Shown: positions 9,199 through 16,689 of the stretch, piece after piece | Layout: each line of letters opens with the position of its first letter | Numbering within the stretch: the stretch's first letter is position 1 | Assembly: GCA_015068495.1 (NCBI GenBank) | Contig: SVKL01000019.1 | Span: 1 to 33,986 of the forward strand | DNA from: Oscillospiraceae bacterium | Lineage (GTDB): Bacteria; Bacillota; Clostridia; Oscillospirales; Oscillospiraceae | Reading direction: 5' to 3' | DNA: 33,986 nucleotides | Translations under genes and position numbers: made by a program | The notes under the pieces: model-generated | The model's database searches: none | The model's input: the letters and a program-made list of their open reading frames with translations, nothing else | What the model was told of the DNA's origin: nothing

Positions 9199-9720
9199 GT
9201 GGCAAAGAAAAAGGAAGAAAAGACAGAAACTCCCGTAACCGAGGAAGTGGCAGAGGAAGTGGCAGAAGCTGCTACCGAAGCACCCGAGGTGAATGAATGG
9301 GAGGAAAAATACAACGCCGAGCACGACAGCTACCTGCGTTTGGCTGCGGACTACGATAACTTCCGCAAGCGCACCGTTAAGGAAAAGGAAGCCTCCTACG
9401 GCAACGGCAAGGCCGATGCGGTGGAGAAAATCCTGCCGGTGTACGATAACTTGGAGCGTGCGCTGAATCAGGAAACCCAAGACGAGGCCTACAAAAAGGG
9501 CGTGGAGATGACGATGACCCAGCTGGTTGGCATCCTAAACGGCTTGGGCGTGGAGATTTTCGGCAATGTGGGAGATACATTCGACCCTAATCTGCACAAC
9601 GCAGTGATGCACGTAGATGACGAAAACTTCGGTGAGAATACCATCTGTCAGGTGTTCCAAAAGGGCTTCAAGCTGGGCGACAAAATCGTCCGCTTTGCAA
9701 TGGTACAAGTAGCAAACTAA
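9199..9720 (+). CDS. grpE: Nucleotide exchange factor GrpE
   Basis: GrpE releases ADP from DnaK. The 173-residue product has an acidic, Glu/Ala-rich N-terminal part (about 1-35), a long coiled coil beginning with the family motif YLRLAADYDNFRKRTVKEKE, and the C-terminal beta domain ending VFQKGFKLGDKIVRFAMVQVAN. The start is GTG at 9199, three bases after the hrcA stop, with AAGGAGG inside the end of hrcA. The stop codon is immediately followed by a heptamer-repeat element. Confidence 0.97.
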   Translation: MAKKKEEKTETPVTEEVAEEVAEAATEAPEVNEWEEKYNAEHDSYLRLAADYDNFRKRTVKEKEASYGNGKADAVEKILPVYDNLERALNQETQDEAYKKGVEMTMTQLVGILNGLGVEIFGNVGDTFDPNLHNAVMHVDDENFGENTICQVFQKGFKLGDKIVRFAMVQVAN

Positions 9721-9798
9721 ATTGACAATTGAAAATTGACAATGGACAATGAACACATCTTATAACGCAGACATAGCTGAATTGTCAATTGTCCATTA
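9721..9798. repeat. Heptamer-array element A (grpE-dnaK junction)
   Basis: The left arm 9721-9754 is built of 7-base units ATTGACA, ATTGAAA, ATTGACA, ATGGACA, ATGAACA and starts directly after the grpE TAA. The right arm 9780-9798 is the complement type (TTGTCAA, TTGTCCA). The 25-base centre has no strong hairpin. The arms can pair in RNA, placing a stem-loop between grpE and dnaK. Confidence 0.85.
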
Positions 9799-9834
9799 AA
9801 ATTATATATAATTTTCTATTAGGAGGATTTTATT

Positions 9835-11649
9835 ATGGGTAAGATTATCGGAATTGACTTAGGTACAACCAACTCTTGTGTTGCTGTTCTGGAAGGCGGC
9901 GAGGCAGTTGTCATCGCCAATGCCGAAGGCGGCAGAACCACCCCCTCTGTGGTGGCATTCTCTAAGACCGGCGAGCGTATGGTAGGTCAGGTGGCAAAGC
10001 GTCAGGCTGTTACCAATGCCGACCGCACCATCTCTTCCATCAAGCGCCATATGGGCGAGGACTACAAGGTAACCATCGACGGCAAGGGCTACACCCCGCA
10101 GGAAATTTCCGCAATGGTGCTGCAGAAGCTGAAGGCAGATGCAGAAAGCTACTTGGGACAGAGCGTTACCGAGGCAGTTATCACCGTTCCTGCATACTTC
10201 TCTGATGCCCAGCGTCAGGCTACCAAGGACGCAGGCAAAATTGCCGGCTTGGATGTGAAGCGTATCATCAACGAGCCCACCGCAGCTGCGCTGGCTTACG
10301 GCTTGGACAAGGACAGCGACCAGAAGATTATGGTCTATGACCTTGGCGGCGGTACCTTCGACGTTTCCATTTTGGAAATCGGCGACGGCATCGTGGAAGT
10401 GCTGGCTACCGCCGGCGACACCCGCTTGGGCGGCGACGACTTCGACGAGCGGATTATGGACTATTTGGTTACTGAATTCAAGAAGGCAGAGGGCATCGAC
10501 CTGAAAAATGACAAGGTTGCTATGCAGCGTCTCCGCGAGGCTGCCGAGAAGGCAAAGATTGAGCTTTCCGGTATGACCACCACTGCCATCAACCTGCCCT
10601 ATATCACCGCTGATGCTACCGGCCCGAAGCACTTGGATGTGACCTTGAGCCGCGCCAAGTTCGACGAAATGACCCGTGACTTGGTAGAGCGTACTCTGAA
10701 GCCTGTCCGTCAGGCTATGCAGGACGCAGGACTGAATGCTTCCGACCTGCACAAGGTGCTGCTGGTTGGCGGTTCTACCCGTATTCCTGCTGTGCAGGAG
10801 GCTGTTAAGAACCTCACCGGCAAGGAAGGCTTCAAGGGCATCAACCCCGACGAGTGTGTGGCGCTGGGCGCAGCCATTCAGGGCGGCGTGCTCACCGGCG
10901 ATGTGAAGGATGTGGTTCTGCTGGACGTAACACCCCTGTCTTTGGGTATTGAGACCATGGGCGGCGTGTTCACCAGACTGATCGACCGTAACACCACCAT
11001 TCCCGTGCGCAAGAGCCAGATTTTCTCCACCGCTGCTGACAATCAGCCTGCCGTGGATGTTCACGTGCTGCAGGGCGAGCGTGAAATGGCCGCTTACAAC
11101 AAGACCTTGGGCCGCTTTGAGCTCACCGGCATTGCTCCCGCACCCCGTGGCGTACCTCAGATTGAGGTTTCCTTCGACATCGATGCCAACGGTATCGTAA
11201 AGGTTTCCGCCAAGGACTTGGGCACCGGCAAGGAGCAGCAGATTTCCATCACTGCCTCCACCAACCTGAGCCAGGAGGACATCGACAAGGCTGTGAAGGA
11301 AGCTGAGCAGTTTGCCGCTGAGGATAAGGCAAAGAAGGAAGAGGTTGACACCCACAACAACGCCGAGCATCTGATTTATCAGACCGAGAAGACCTTGGGC
11401 GAGCTGGGCGATAAGGCTACTGAGGAAGAGAAGGCTGCGGTACAGGCTGCTATTGACAAGCTGAAGGAAGCCAACAAGGGCACAGACCTGCAGGCTATCA
11501 AGGATGCAATGGACGAAGCCCAGAAGGCTTTCTACCCCATCGCACAGAAGATGTATCAGAACGCCAACCCCGAGCAGGGCTGCGCCGGCGATTGCAATAC
11601 TTGCGGTGACGACGGCGTTGTAGACGCTGACTACACCACTGTAGACTAA
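9835..11649 (+). CDS. dnaK: Chaperone DnaK (Hsp70)
   Basis: An ATP-driven chaperone that works with DnaJ and GrpE. The 604 residues have the nucleotide-binding domain ([14 protein letters not shown] at the start, [15 protein letters not shown] and the [16 protein letters not shown] phosphate loop), the linker and start of the substrate domain ([19 protein letters not shown]), and a helical lid. The tail ends [10 protein letters not shown], a typical Firmicutes ending. Unusually, just before it is CAGDCNTCG: Cys-583, Cys-587 and Cys-590 in a C-x3-C-x2-C spacing. DnaK tails normally have no cysteines there. Ribosome site AGGAGGATTTTATT. Third gene of the hrcA operon. Confidence 0.99.
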   Translation: MGKIIGIDLGTTNSCVAVLEGGEAVVIANAEGGRTTPSVVAFSKTGERMVGQVAKRQAVTNADRTISSIKRHMGEDYKVTIDGKGYTPQEISAMVLQKLKADAESYLGQSVTEAVITVPAYFSDAQRQATKDAGKIAGLDVKRIINEPTAAALAYGLDKDSDQKIMVYDLGGGTFDVSILEIGDGIVEVLATAGDTRLGGDDFDERIMDYLVTEFKKAEGIDLKNDKVAMQRLREAAEKAKIELSGMTTTAINLPYITADATGPKHLDVTLSRAKFDEMTRDLVERTLKPVRQAMQDAGLNASDLHKVLLVGGSTRIPAVQEAVKNLTGKEGFKGINPDECVALGAAIQGGVLTGDVKDVVLLDVTPLSLGIETMGGVFTRLIDRNTTIPVRKSQIFSTAADNQPAVDVHVLQGEREMAAYNKTLGRFELTGIAPAPRGVPQIEVSFDIDANGIVKVSAKDLGTGKEQQISITASTNLSQEDIDKAVKEAEQFAAEDKAKKEEVDTHNNAEHLIYQTEKTLGELGDKATEEEKAAVQAAIDKLKEANKGTDLQAIKDAMDEAQKAFYPIAQKMYQNANPEQGCAGDCNTCGDDGVVDADYTTVD

Positions 11650-11659
11650 AAACCAACCC

Positions 11660-11686
11660 AAAGGGGCGGGAAATCCGCCCCTTTTT
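11660..11686 (+). terminator. Intra-operon terminator or attenuator between dnaK and dnaJ
   Basis: AAAGGGGCGG (11660-11669), a 5-base loop and CCGCCCCTTTTT (11675-11686). It is strong enough to end a good share of transcripts after dnaK, which would lower dnaJ relative to dnaK. No separate dnaJ promoter is evident in the 23 bases that follow. Confidence 0.8.
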
Positions 11687-11709
11687 GGACGTATCAGAGG
11701 TGAAACTCT

Positions 11710-12855
11710 ATGGCAGAAGAAAAACGTGACTATTATGAGGTGCTGGGTGTTGATAAAAATGCCAGCGCCGAGGAAATAAAGAAAGCCTACCGCAAGAGCG
11801 CTATGAAATACCACCCCGACCGCAACCCCGGCAACAAGGAAGCCGAGGAGAAGTTCAAGGAGCTGGGTGAAGCGTACGAGGTATTGTCCGACCCGGAGAA
11901 GAAATCCCGTTATGACCAGTTTGGCTTTGCCGGTGTTGACCCCAGCTATGGTGGCGGCGCCGGTGGCTTCGGCGGCGGCTTCGGTGGCTTTGGCGGCTTC
12001 GATTTCGGCGACATTTTCGGTGACTTTTTTGGCGGCGGCGGCCGTCGGCAGAGCACCCAAAATGCACCCCGTCGGGGTGAAAATGTTGGCGCCCGGCTGG
12101 ATCTGACCTTTGAAGAGGCCGCATTCGGCGTAGAGAAAGAGGTTGGCGCCCAGCGAATTGAGAACTGCGCTGTGTGTAACGGGTCTGGCTCTGCTGACGG
12201 AAAGATTGAAACCTGCTCCCAGTGCCGCGGCACCGGTCAGGTATATACCGTGCGGAATATTATGGGTATGCAGATGCAGTCCCAAACCACCTGCCCCCAG
12301 TGCTCCGGCCGGGGTAAGATTATCAAAAACCCCTGCAACACCTGCCGCGGAAAGGGCAAGGTGCGCCGCACCCAAAAGGTGAAGGTGAAAGTGCCTGCCG
12401 GTGTGGATAACGGACAGACCGTCCGGATTCGGGGCGAGGGTAGCGTTGGCGCAAACGGCGGCCCCAACGGGGATTTGATGGTGGATATTTACATCAAACG
12501 TCATCCCATTTTTGAGCGTGACGGTATGAATGTGTACTGTGAGGTGCCCATTTCCTTTACCCAAGCGGCGCTGGGCGCAGAGATTGACGTGCCCACCTTG
12601 GACGGTAAGGTGAAATACGAAATTCCCGAAGGCACTCAAACCGGTAAGATGTTTACCATGCCCGATAAGGGTATCCCCGCAGTCAACAACCCCAGAATCC
12701 GGGGCGCCCATAAATTCACCGTGGTGGTGGAGACCCCCACCAAGCTCACCAAGGAGCAAAAGGAGCTGCTGCGGCAGCTGGATGAAACCTTGGATAAGAA
12801 ATCCAGCCCCAAGCGCAACAAGTTCTTCGATACCATTAAGGATTTTTTTGATTAA
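11710..12855 (+). CDS. dnaJ: Co-chaperone DnaJ (Hsp40, type I)
   Basis: DnaJ delivers substrates to DnaK and stimulates its ATPase. The 381-residue product is a complete type I protein: J domain 1-70 with the essential HPD (His-35, Pro-36, Asp-37), a Gly/Phe-rich linker (about 77-113), four CxxCxGxG zinc motifs ([32 protein letters not shown]), and the C-terminal peptide-binding domains. AGAGGTGAAACTCT precedes the ATG. Last gene of the hrcA operon. The next gene, trxA, has its own promoter and operator. Confidence 0.99.
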   Translation: MAEEKRDYYEVLGVDKNASAEEIKKAYRKSAMKYHPDRNPGNKEAEEKFKELGEAYEVLSDPEKKSRYDQFGFAGVDPSYGGGAGGFGGGFGGFGGFDFGDIFGDFFGGGGRRQSTQNAPRRGENVGARLDLTFEEAAFGVEKEVGAQRIENCAVCNGSGSADGKIETCSQCRGTGQVYTVRNIMGMQMQSQTTCPQCSGRGKIIKNPCNTCRGKGKVRRTQKVKVKVPAGVDNGQTVRIRGEGSVGANGGPNGDLMVDIYIKRHPIFERDGMNVYCEVPISFTQAALGAEIDVPTLDGKVKYEIPEGTQTGKMFTMPDKGIPAVNNPRIRGAHKFTVVVETPTKLTKEQKELLRQLDETLDKKSSPKRNKFFDTIKDFFD

Positions 12856-12864
12856 GCCGCAGAA

Positions 12865-12879
12865 TGTGATATTGTCACA
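12865..12879. promoter_or_regulatory. Crp/Fnr-type operator upstream of trxA
   Basis: TGTGATATTGTCACA is a 15-base imperfect palindrome (TGTGA-N5-TCACA). Its centre (12872) lies 28 bases upstream of the -10 at 12900, i.e. about -40 from the predicted start, the class II activator position for Crp/Fnr proteins. Nearly the same 15-mer occurs before trxB. Confidence 0.8.
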
Positions 12880-12899
12880 GTAAAAGGAAAAAAATATGG

Positions 12900-12905
12900 T
12901 ATACT
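12900..12905 (+). promoter_or_regulatory. -10 element of trxA (activator-dependent promoter)
   Basis: TATACT at 12900-12905. No recognisable TTGACA-like -35 is present at the right distance; the operator at 12865-12879 covers that region instead. Confidence 0.65.
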
Positions 12906-12944
12906 AAGGTTACAAAACAAAAACACCTTAAGGAGGAACACAGT

Positions 12945-13250
12945 ATGAACGTGCTGCATATTACCAAGGAAACTTTTGAAAACGAAGTATTAAAATCCGA
13001 CAAAACCGTGCTTTTGGACTTTTGGGCAAGCTGGTGCGGCCCCTGCCGTATGATTGCGCCATTTCTGGATGAAATTGCCCAAGAGCGTGAGGACATTAAG
13101 GTTTGCAAGGTTGACGTGGACGAAGAGCCGGAGCTGGCTGCCCGCTATCAGGTGGTGAGCATTCCCACATTGCTGGTGATTCAGGACGGAAAGATTGTAA
13201 ATCAGTCCATGGGCGCAAAACCCAAAGAGCAGATTTTGGCAATGCTGTAA
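12945..13250 (+). CDS. trxA: Thioredoxin
   Basis: A small disulfide reductase that passes electrons from thioredoxin reductase to protein substrates. The 101-residue product has the thioredoxin fold with the active site WASWCGPCRM (Cys-31/Cys-34) and the cis-proline segment SIPTLLVI. It lacks extra domains or a signal peptide and is cytosolic. AAGGAGGAACACAGT precedes the ATG. It is separated from the dnaJ stop by a promoter with a Crp-like operator, and lies next to the Crp/Fnr gene and trxB, which form its likely regulatory and reducing partners. Confidence 0.96.
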   Translation: MNVLHITKETFENEVLKSDKTVLLDFWASWCGPCRMIAPFLDEIAQEREDIKVCKVDVDEEPELAARYQVVSIPTLLVIQDGKIVNQSMGAKPKEQILAML

Positions 13251-13257
13251 TCAAAAA

Positions 13258-13280
13258 CCCCGCTTGCTGTGCAAGCGGGG
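13258..13280. terminator. Bidirectional terminator between trxA and the Crp/Fnr gene
   Basis: CCCCGCTTGC / GCAAGCGGGG is a perfect stem with a 3-base loop, flanked on the left by AAAAA (U-run on the minus strand). The right side is followed by TGCTTTCTT. It serves the two convergent genes. Confidence 0.85.
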
Positions 13281-13290
13281 TGCTTTCTTG

Positions 13291-13947
13291 TTATTCGGCC
13301 AAGTCTTCCAGCTTTTTCCGGTCAGTCAGCTCCACCGTGCCCCGGGTGAGCTGAACCATTCCCTCCTGCTGAAAGTATTTCAGCATACGGGTCACAACCT
13401 CCCGGGCTGTGCCCAAATGGTTGGCAATTTTCTCGTGGGTAAGCTTGAGAAGGTCAGTTTCCTCCAAACGGGCCTCCTCCACCAAAAAGGATGCCAGACG
13501 TCTGTCCATACTTTTCCACATAATCTGCTCCATCAGCCACATCACCTCGGAAAAGCGGGAGGCAAGCAATGCGTTTATGTAATTGGCAAGGACAGCCGAC
13601 GCTTCCACCAACCGCTTGTAGATATAGGGCGGAATGATGTAAGCCTCGGTATCCTTTTCTGCCTGAATCATCACCTCAAACTGGACGCTCTGCATCACGC
13701 AGGAGGCGGAAAACAGGCAGATGTCCCTGTCAAACAGCCGATAAAGGGTAATCTCTCTGCCCTCGTCAGACAGGCTGTACGCCCGCAGCTGACCGGACTT
13801 CACCAGCACCAAGCCAGCGCAGTCGGCAGAGCCGTTGTGGAGAATTTCATCCTTTGCAATTTTGCGGGCAACCACAGTCTCCCGCAGGGTTTGCTGCTGG
13901 GAGGGGGTGAGCTGGGAAAACATAGGCAGGTATTCTTCAAAATCCAT
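13291..13947 (-). CDS. Crp/Fnr family transcriptional regulator, likely thioredoxin-system regulator
   Basis: A 218-residue protein with an N-terminal cyclic-nucleotide-binding-like beta barrel (about 1-110), a dimerisation helix (115-145) and a C-terminal winged helix (148-218). The recognition helix reads TAREVVTRMLKYF; Arg-182, Glu-183 and Arg-187 fall exactly where E. coli CRP has Arg-180, Glu-181 and Arg-185, the residues that read TGTGA. The cAMP phosphate-binding signature is not evident. Cys-77 and Cys-83 (CLFSASC) lie in the sensor barrel, and Cys-43 is a third cysteine, so redox or metal sensing is possible. The gene lies between trxA and trxB with matching TGTGA-type operators before both. 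The family call is firm; target genes and signal are inferred. Confidence 0.92.
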   Translation of the reverse strand: MDFEEYLPMFSQLTPSQQQTLRETVVARKIAKDEILHNGSADCAGLVLVKSGQLRAYSLSDEGREITLYRLFDRDICLFSASCVMQSVQFEVMIQAEKDTEAYIIPPYIYKRLVEASAVLANYINALLASRFSEVMWLMEQIMWKSMDRRLASFLVEEARLEETDLLKLTHEKIANHLGTAREVVTRMLKYFQQEGMVQLTRGTVELTDRKKLEDLAE

Positions 13948-13969
13948 AGCGTGTCCTCCTGTTTTCTAT

Positions 13970-13998
13970 ATTATAAAGAAGAAAACGTAAGCTGTCAA
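13970..13998 (-). promoter_or_regulatory. Consensus sigma-A promoter of the Crp/Fnr gene
   Basis: On the minus strand TTGACA (13998-13993), a 17-base spacer and TATAAT (13975-13970): a perfect consensus. Its -35 lies one base from the operator at 14000-14014 that faces trxB, so the regulator may also control itself. Confidence 0.88.
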
Positions 13999-13999
13999 A

Positions 14000-14014
14000 T
14001 GTGATATTATCACG
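14000..14014. promoter_or_regulatory. Crp/Fnr-type operator between the regulator gene and trxB
   Basis: TGTGATATTATCACG (TGTGA-N5-TCACG) differs from the trxA operator in only two positions. Its centre at 14007 lies 29 bases before the trxB -10 (14036-14041), again about -41, and directly upstream of the -35 of the divergent regulator gene. Confidence 0.8.
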
Positions 14015-14035
14015 GAAGGAACAAAAAATACCGGG

Positions 14036-14041
14036 TATACT
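14036..14041 (+). promoter_or_regulatory. -10 element of trxB (activator-dependent promoter)
   Basis: TATACT at 14036-14041, with no -35 consensus. The operator occupies the upstream region as at trxA. Confidence 0.65.
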
Positions 14042-14069
14042 ATAGAAAAAAACGAGGGGAGTTGTTCCT

Positions 14070-14981
14070 ATGAAGAAGCAATATGATATGATTATCGTCG
14101 GCGGCGGACCCGGCGGTTATACCGCGGCGCTTTATGCAGCCCGGGCGGGGATGCAGGTGATTGTTTTGGAAAAGCTGGCAGCCGGCGGGCAGATGGTAGA
14201 AACCCCGAAGATTGATAATTACCCCGGCTTCACGGAAGGGGTGGACGGCTATACGCTGGGTCAGCAGATGCGGCAGGCTGCGGAAAAATACGGCGCGGAA
14301 ACCAAGTTTGCGCAGGTCACCAGGCTGGAATTAACCGGTGAAATCAAGGCTGTGGAAACTGCCGCAGGAACCTTTTACGGCAAAACCGTGGTGATTGCCA
14401 CCGGCGCAAGCCCCAAATACTTGGGCGTACCCGGTGAGCAGGAGCTCTACGGCAGAGGGGTGCACTATTGCGCTTCCTGCGACGGGGCATTTTACCGGGG
14501 GAAAACCGTGGTGGTGGTGGGTGGCGGCAACACCGCTGCGGCGGATGCGCTGCTGCTGTCCCGGGTGGCAAAAAAGGTGATACTGGTGCACCGGCGGGAT
14601 ACCTTGCGCGCCGCTCACGTGTACCATAAACCCCTTCGGGAGGCAGAAAATGTGGAATTCTTTTGGAATTCTCAGGTGCAGGAGATTCGCGCCGGAGAGA
14701 TTGTGCTGAAAAACACGATTACCGGTGAAATCAGCGTCTTGCCCTGCGACGGTGTGTTTGTGGGGATTGGCAGACAGCCGGCGTCCGGACTTGTAGAGGG
14801 TGTGTTGCATCTGGACAGCCAAAATTATATTGTGGCAGATGAGTCCACGGAAACCAATGTTGCAGGCGTGTTTGCTGTGGGAGATGTGCGTACCAAGGCG
14901 CTGCGGCAGATTGTCACCGCGGTGGCAGACGGCGCAACGGCAGTCCACCACGCCGAGGAATATCTGGCCAAATGCGGATAA
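14070..14981 (+). CDS. trxB: Thioredoxin reductase (FAD/NAD(P)H-dependent)
   Basis: This flavoenzyme reduces thioredoxin. The 303-residue product is typical of low-molecular-weight bacterial TrxB: FAD-binding GGGPGGYTAALYAARAG at 11-27, the redox pair CASC (Cys-134/Cys-137), an NADPH-domain GGGNTAAADALLL, HRRDTLRAAH (the HRRxxxRA pyridine-nucleotide motif, favouring NADPH), and a C-terminal GVFAVGDVR FAD motif. The nucleotide loop has GGGNTA where GGGDSA or GGGNSA is usual. AGGGGAGTTGTTCCT precedes the ATG. It forms a functional unit with trxA, 820 bases upstream, and shares an operator type with it. Confidence 0.96.
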   Translation: MKKQYDMIIVGGGPGGYTAALYAARAGMQVIVLEKLAAGGQMVETPKIDNYPGFTEGVDGYTLGQQMRQAAEKYGAETKFAQVTRLELTGEIKAVETAAGTFYGKTVVIATGASPKYLGVPGEQELYGRGVHYCASCDGAFYRGKTVVVVGGGNTAAADALLLSRVAKKVILVHRRDTLRAAHVYHKPLREAENVEFFWNSQVQEIRAGEIVLKNTITGEISVLPCDGVFVGIGRQPASGLVEGVLHLDSQNYIVADESTETNVAGVFAVGDVRTKALRQIVTAVADGATAVHHAEEYLAKCG

Positions 14982-14985
14982 TAAA

Positions 14986-15020
14986 AACAGCCGATTCTTA
15001 GAAAGAATCGGCTGTTTTTT
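14986..15020. terminator. Bidirectional terminator between trxB and the GH25 gene
   Basis: AACAGCCGATTCTT (14986-14999), a 3-base loop and AAGAATCGGCTGTT (15003-15016), followed by TTTT. The A-run on the other side serves the minus strand. The stop codon of the convergent GH25 gene (14998-15000) lies inside the hairpin. Confidence 0.9.
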
Positions 15021-16017
15021 CTTCCCAAGGGAAGTACAGATTGATGTCTACATTTCCGGCGATTCCCGGCACAGAGCCGGTCTCCGAATATTGCCACATA
15101 TCGATTTTGTAGGGATAGTCCAGCACCGTATCATACCGGGCCAGCCAGAAGGGATACTGGGTCAACTCCCGTATGTACACGTTTTCGTAGGAATGGTTGG
15201 TGTTGAAATAAACCATCGGCTGATAGCCGGCCTTGGCAACGGTGTCGCAGAAGGCTTTGGTGCAGTCGGTTAAGGTGCGGGCATCCACGCTTCCCGTGCG
15301 GGAGGTGTCGTCAATATACTCCCAGTCAAAGACCACGGGCATTTCCACGTTCCAGTCCTTGATAATGCTTAACAAGTAATTTGCCTCTTCGGTAGCTTCT
15401 TCCACGCTGATGGCTTGGGAGAAGAAGTAAGCGCCTACCTGAACGCCTGCAGCGGCAGCGCCGGAATAATTGATTTGGGCGTAGGTGTCCTCTGCCAAAA
15501 CCCCTTGCTCCGAGCCCCGCCAGCCTGCCCGAATCATAGCAAATTCCACGCCGGCGGCTTTCACCTGCTCCCAGTCAATATCCCCTTGCCATACAGACAC
15601 ATCGATGCCCAGCACAGAGGGGGTGGACAGGCAGGACAGGTAATCTCCGTCCATATAAAAATCTCCCAAACCGATGGGGTTTGCCTCCGGTGGCGGCAGG
15701 GTTTCCTCGGTGGTTTCCTGTGTGGTGGTTTGGGAGGTGGTGCTATTGGGGGAGGCAATGCTCCAACCGGGGTTGCGCAGGATAATCAAAAGCGCGCACA
15801 TAACGCACAAAAACACCAGCCCGCCAACGGTCAGCTCCCAGAAAAGCAGGGTCTTATAAAAAGGCTTCCGGGGCAGGGCAGGGGCCCCAGTTTCTTCTGC
15901 AGGGGCAACGTCAGCTTCTGTGGATGCCGCGTCGGTTTCTGCAATTTGGGTGGGAAGCGCTTCTGCTTCCTGTTCTTCAAGGGGTGAGTCTTGCAATTGT
16001 GTATTGTCTGTCTGCAT
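14998..16017 (-). CDS. Membrane-anchored GH25 (lysozyme/muramidase-like) protein
   Basis: A 339-residue type II membrane protein: an acidic, low-complexity cytoplasmic tail (1-50), one transmembrane segment (about 56-80, ending CVMCALLIIL), a Thr/Ser/Pro-rich linker (88-115) and a glycosyl hydrolase family 25 domain from about 136 to the end. Catalytic-type acidic residues are visible in GIDVSVWQGDIDWEQVK, GVEFAMIRAGWR and MPVVFDWEYIDD (the D-x-E motif). It should cut the glycan backbone of peptidoglycan at the outer face of the membrane, in remodelling or sporulation. The ATG at 16017 follows AAGGAGAACGCT; an upstream in-frame ATG at 16050 lies in the promoter region. Confidence 0.92.
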   Translation of the reverse strand: MQTDNTQLQDSPLEEQEAEALPTQIAETDAASTEADVAPAEETGAPALPRKPFYKTLLFWELTVGGLVFLCVMCALLIILRNPGWSIASPNSTTSQTTTQETTEETLPPPEANPIGLGDFYMDGDYLSCLSTPSVLGIDVSVWQGDIDWEQVKAAGVEFAMIRAGWRGSEQGVLAEDTYAQINYSGAAAAGVQVGAYFFSQAISVEEATEEANYLLSIIKDWNVEMPVVFDWEYIDDTSRTGSVDARTLTDCTKAFCDTVAKAGYQPMVYFNTNHSYENVYIRELTQYPFWLARYDTVLDYPYKIDMWQYSETGSVPGIAGNVDINLYFPWEEKTADSF

Positions 16018-16040
16018 AGCGTTCTCCTTGGTTTTTCTAT

Positions 16041-16069
16041 AGTATATCATAGCAAGCGCCCCTTGCCAA
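16041..16069 (-). promoter_or_regulatory. sigma-A promoter of the GH25 gene
   Basis: On the minus strand TTGGCA (16069-16064), 17 bases and TATACT (16046-16041), about 24 bases before the ATG at 16017. Confidence 0.8.
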
Positions 16070-16113
16070 GGCGGGATTTTGCGGTATATTTTTCCACCGG
16101 GTGGGTAAGCTAT

Positions 16114-16140
16114 AAAAAGGCTGTTGCCGAAGCAACAGCC
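16114..16140 (-). terminator. Terminator of the ACT-domain gene
   Basis: On the minus strand GGCTGTTGC-ttcg-GCAACAGCC is followed by TTTTTATA. The hairpin occupies 16119-16140 with the U-run encoded at 16114-16118. It lies just after the stop codon at 16148. Confidence 0.88.
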
Positions 16141-16147
16141 TTTGTAA

Positions 16148-16588
16148 TTAACCGGCTAGGATGTCCGCCTTCAATACGCCCTTCATCTGCCGCATCCGCT
16201 GGAGCATCTCCTCCAGCGGTATGTTCAAATCGATGGTTTCTGCGGAGATGGTCACAACGGCGCAGCCGTTGGTGGGGACGATGGAATTGATGGTCATAAT
16301 GTTTGCCCGGTGGTCAGCAAAGATGGTCAGCAGGCTGAACAGAGCGCCGGGCTCATCCTGCAGCAGCAGCTGAAAGGTGATCACCCGCCCGTGCATCATT
16401 TGCTGGAATGGCAAAACCGCATCCCGGTATTTATAAAAAGCGGTACGGCTGATGCCGGTGATACGGGTGGCTTCGTTGACGGTGGAAGCTTCACCGGTGG
16501 ACAGCAGCCGCTTTGCTTCTGCTACCTTCAAAAAGACCTCCGGCAAGGCAGAGGCTTCAATAACATAATACTTAGGGGCGTCTTTCAT
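16148..16588 (-). CDS. ACT-domain protein of the UPF0735/PheB family
   Basis: A 146-residue cytosolic protein with an N-terminal helix-turn-helix-like part (STVNEATRITGISRTAFYKYRDAV, about 35-58) and a C-terminal ACT domain (from about 68: GRVITFQLLLQDEPGALFSLLTIFADHRANI). ACT domains bind small ligands, often amino acids. The Bacillus relative is PheB, encoded beside prephenate dehydratase, so an amino-acid-responsive regulatory role is likely. No aromatic biosynthesis gene is next to it here. AGGAGGACATT precedes the ATG. Monocistronic between its own promoter and terminator. Confidence 0.9.
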   Translation of the reverse strand: MKDAPKYYVIEASALPEVFLKVAEAKRLLSTGEASTVNEATRITGISRTAFYKYRDAVLPFQQMMHGRVITFQLLLQDEPGALFSLLTIFADHRANIMTINSIVPTNGCAVVTISAETIDLNIPLEEMLQRMRQMKGVLKADILAG

Positions 16589-16629
16589 AATGTCCTCCTA
16601 TATGGGACAGTTGTTCCGTCCCTGTGTAT

Positions 16630-16657
16630 ATTGTAGCACAAAAAAAGGAAAAAGCAA
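16630..16657 (-). promoter_or_regulatory. Probable promoter of the ACT-domain gene
   Basis: On the minus strand TTGCTT (16657-16652), 16 bases and TACAAT (16635-16630), about 40 bases upstream of the ATG at 16588. The leader contains a GGGAC/GTCCC inverted repeat. Confidence 0.6.
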
Positions 16658-16689
16658 CCCTGCGGGGAAGAAAAGGAAAGGAGAATTCT

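Noticed and set aside
9859-12759. Very long open frame (966 codons) antisense to dnaK and dnaJ
   Set aside because: It is a by-product of codon bias in dnaK/dnaJ: it has no ribosome site, no recognisable family, and lies wholly opposite two certain genes.
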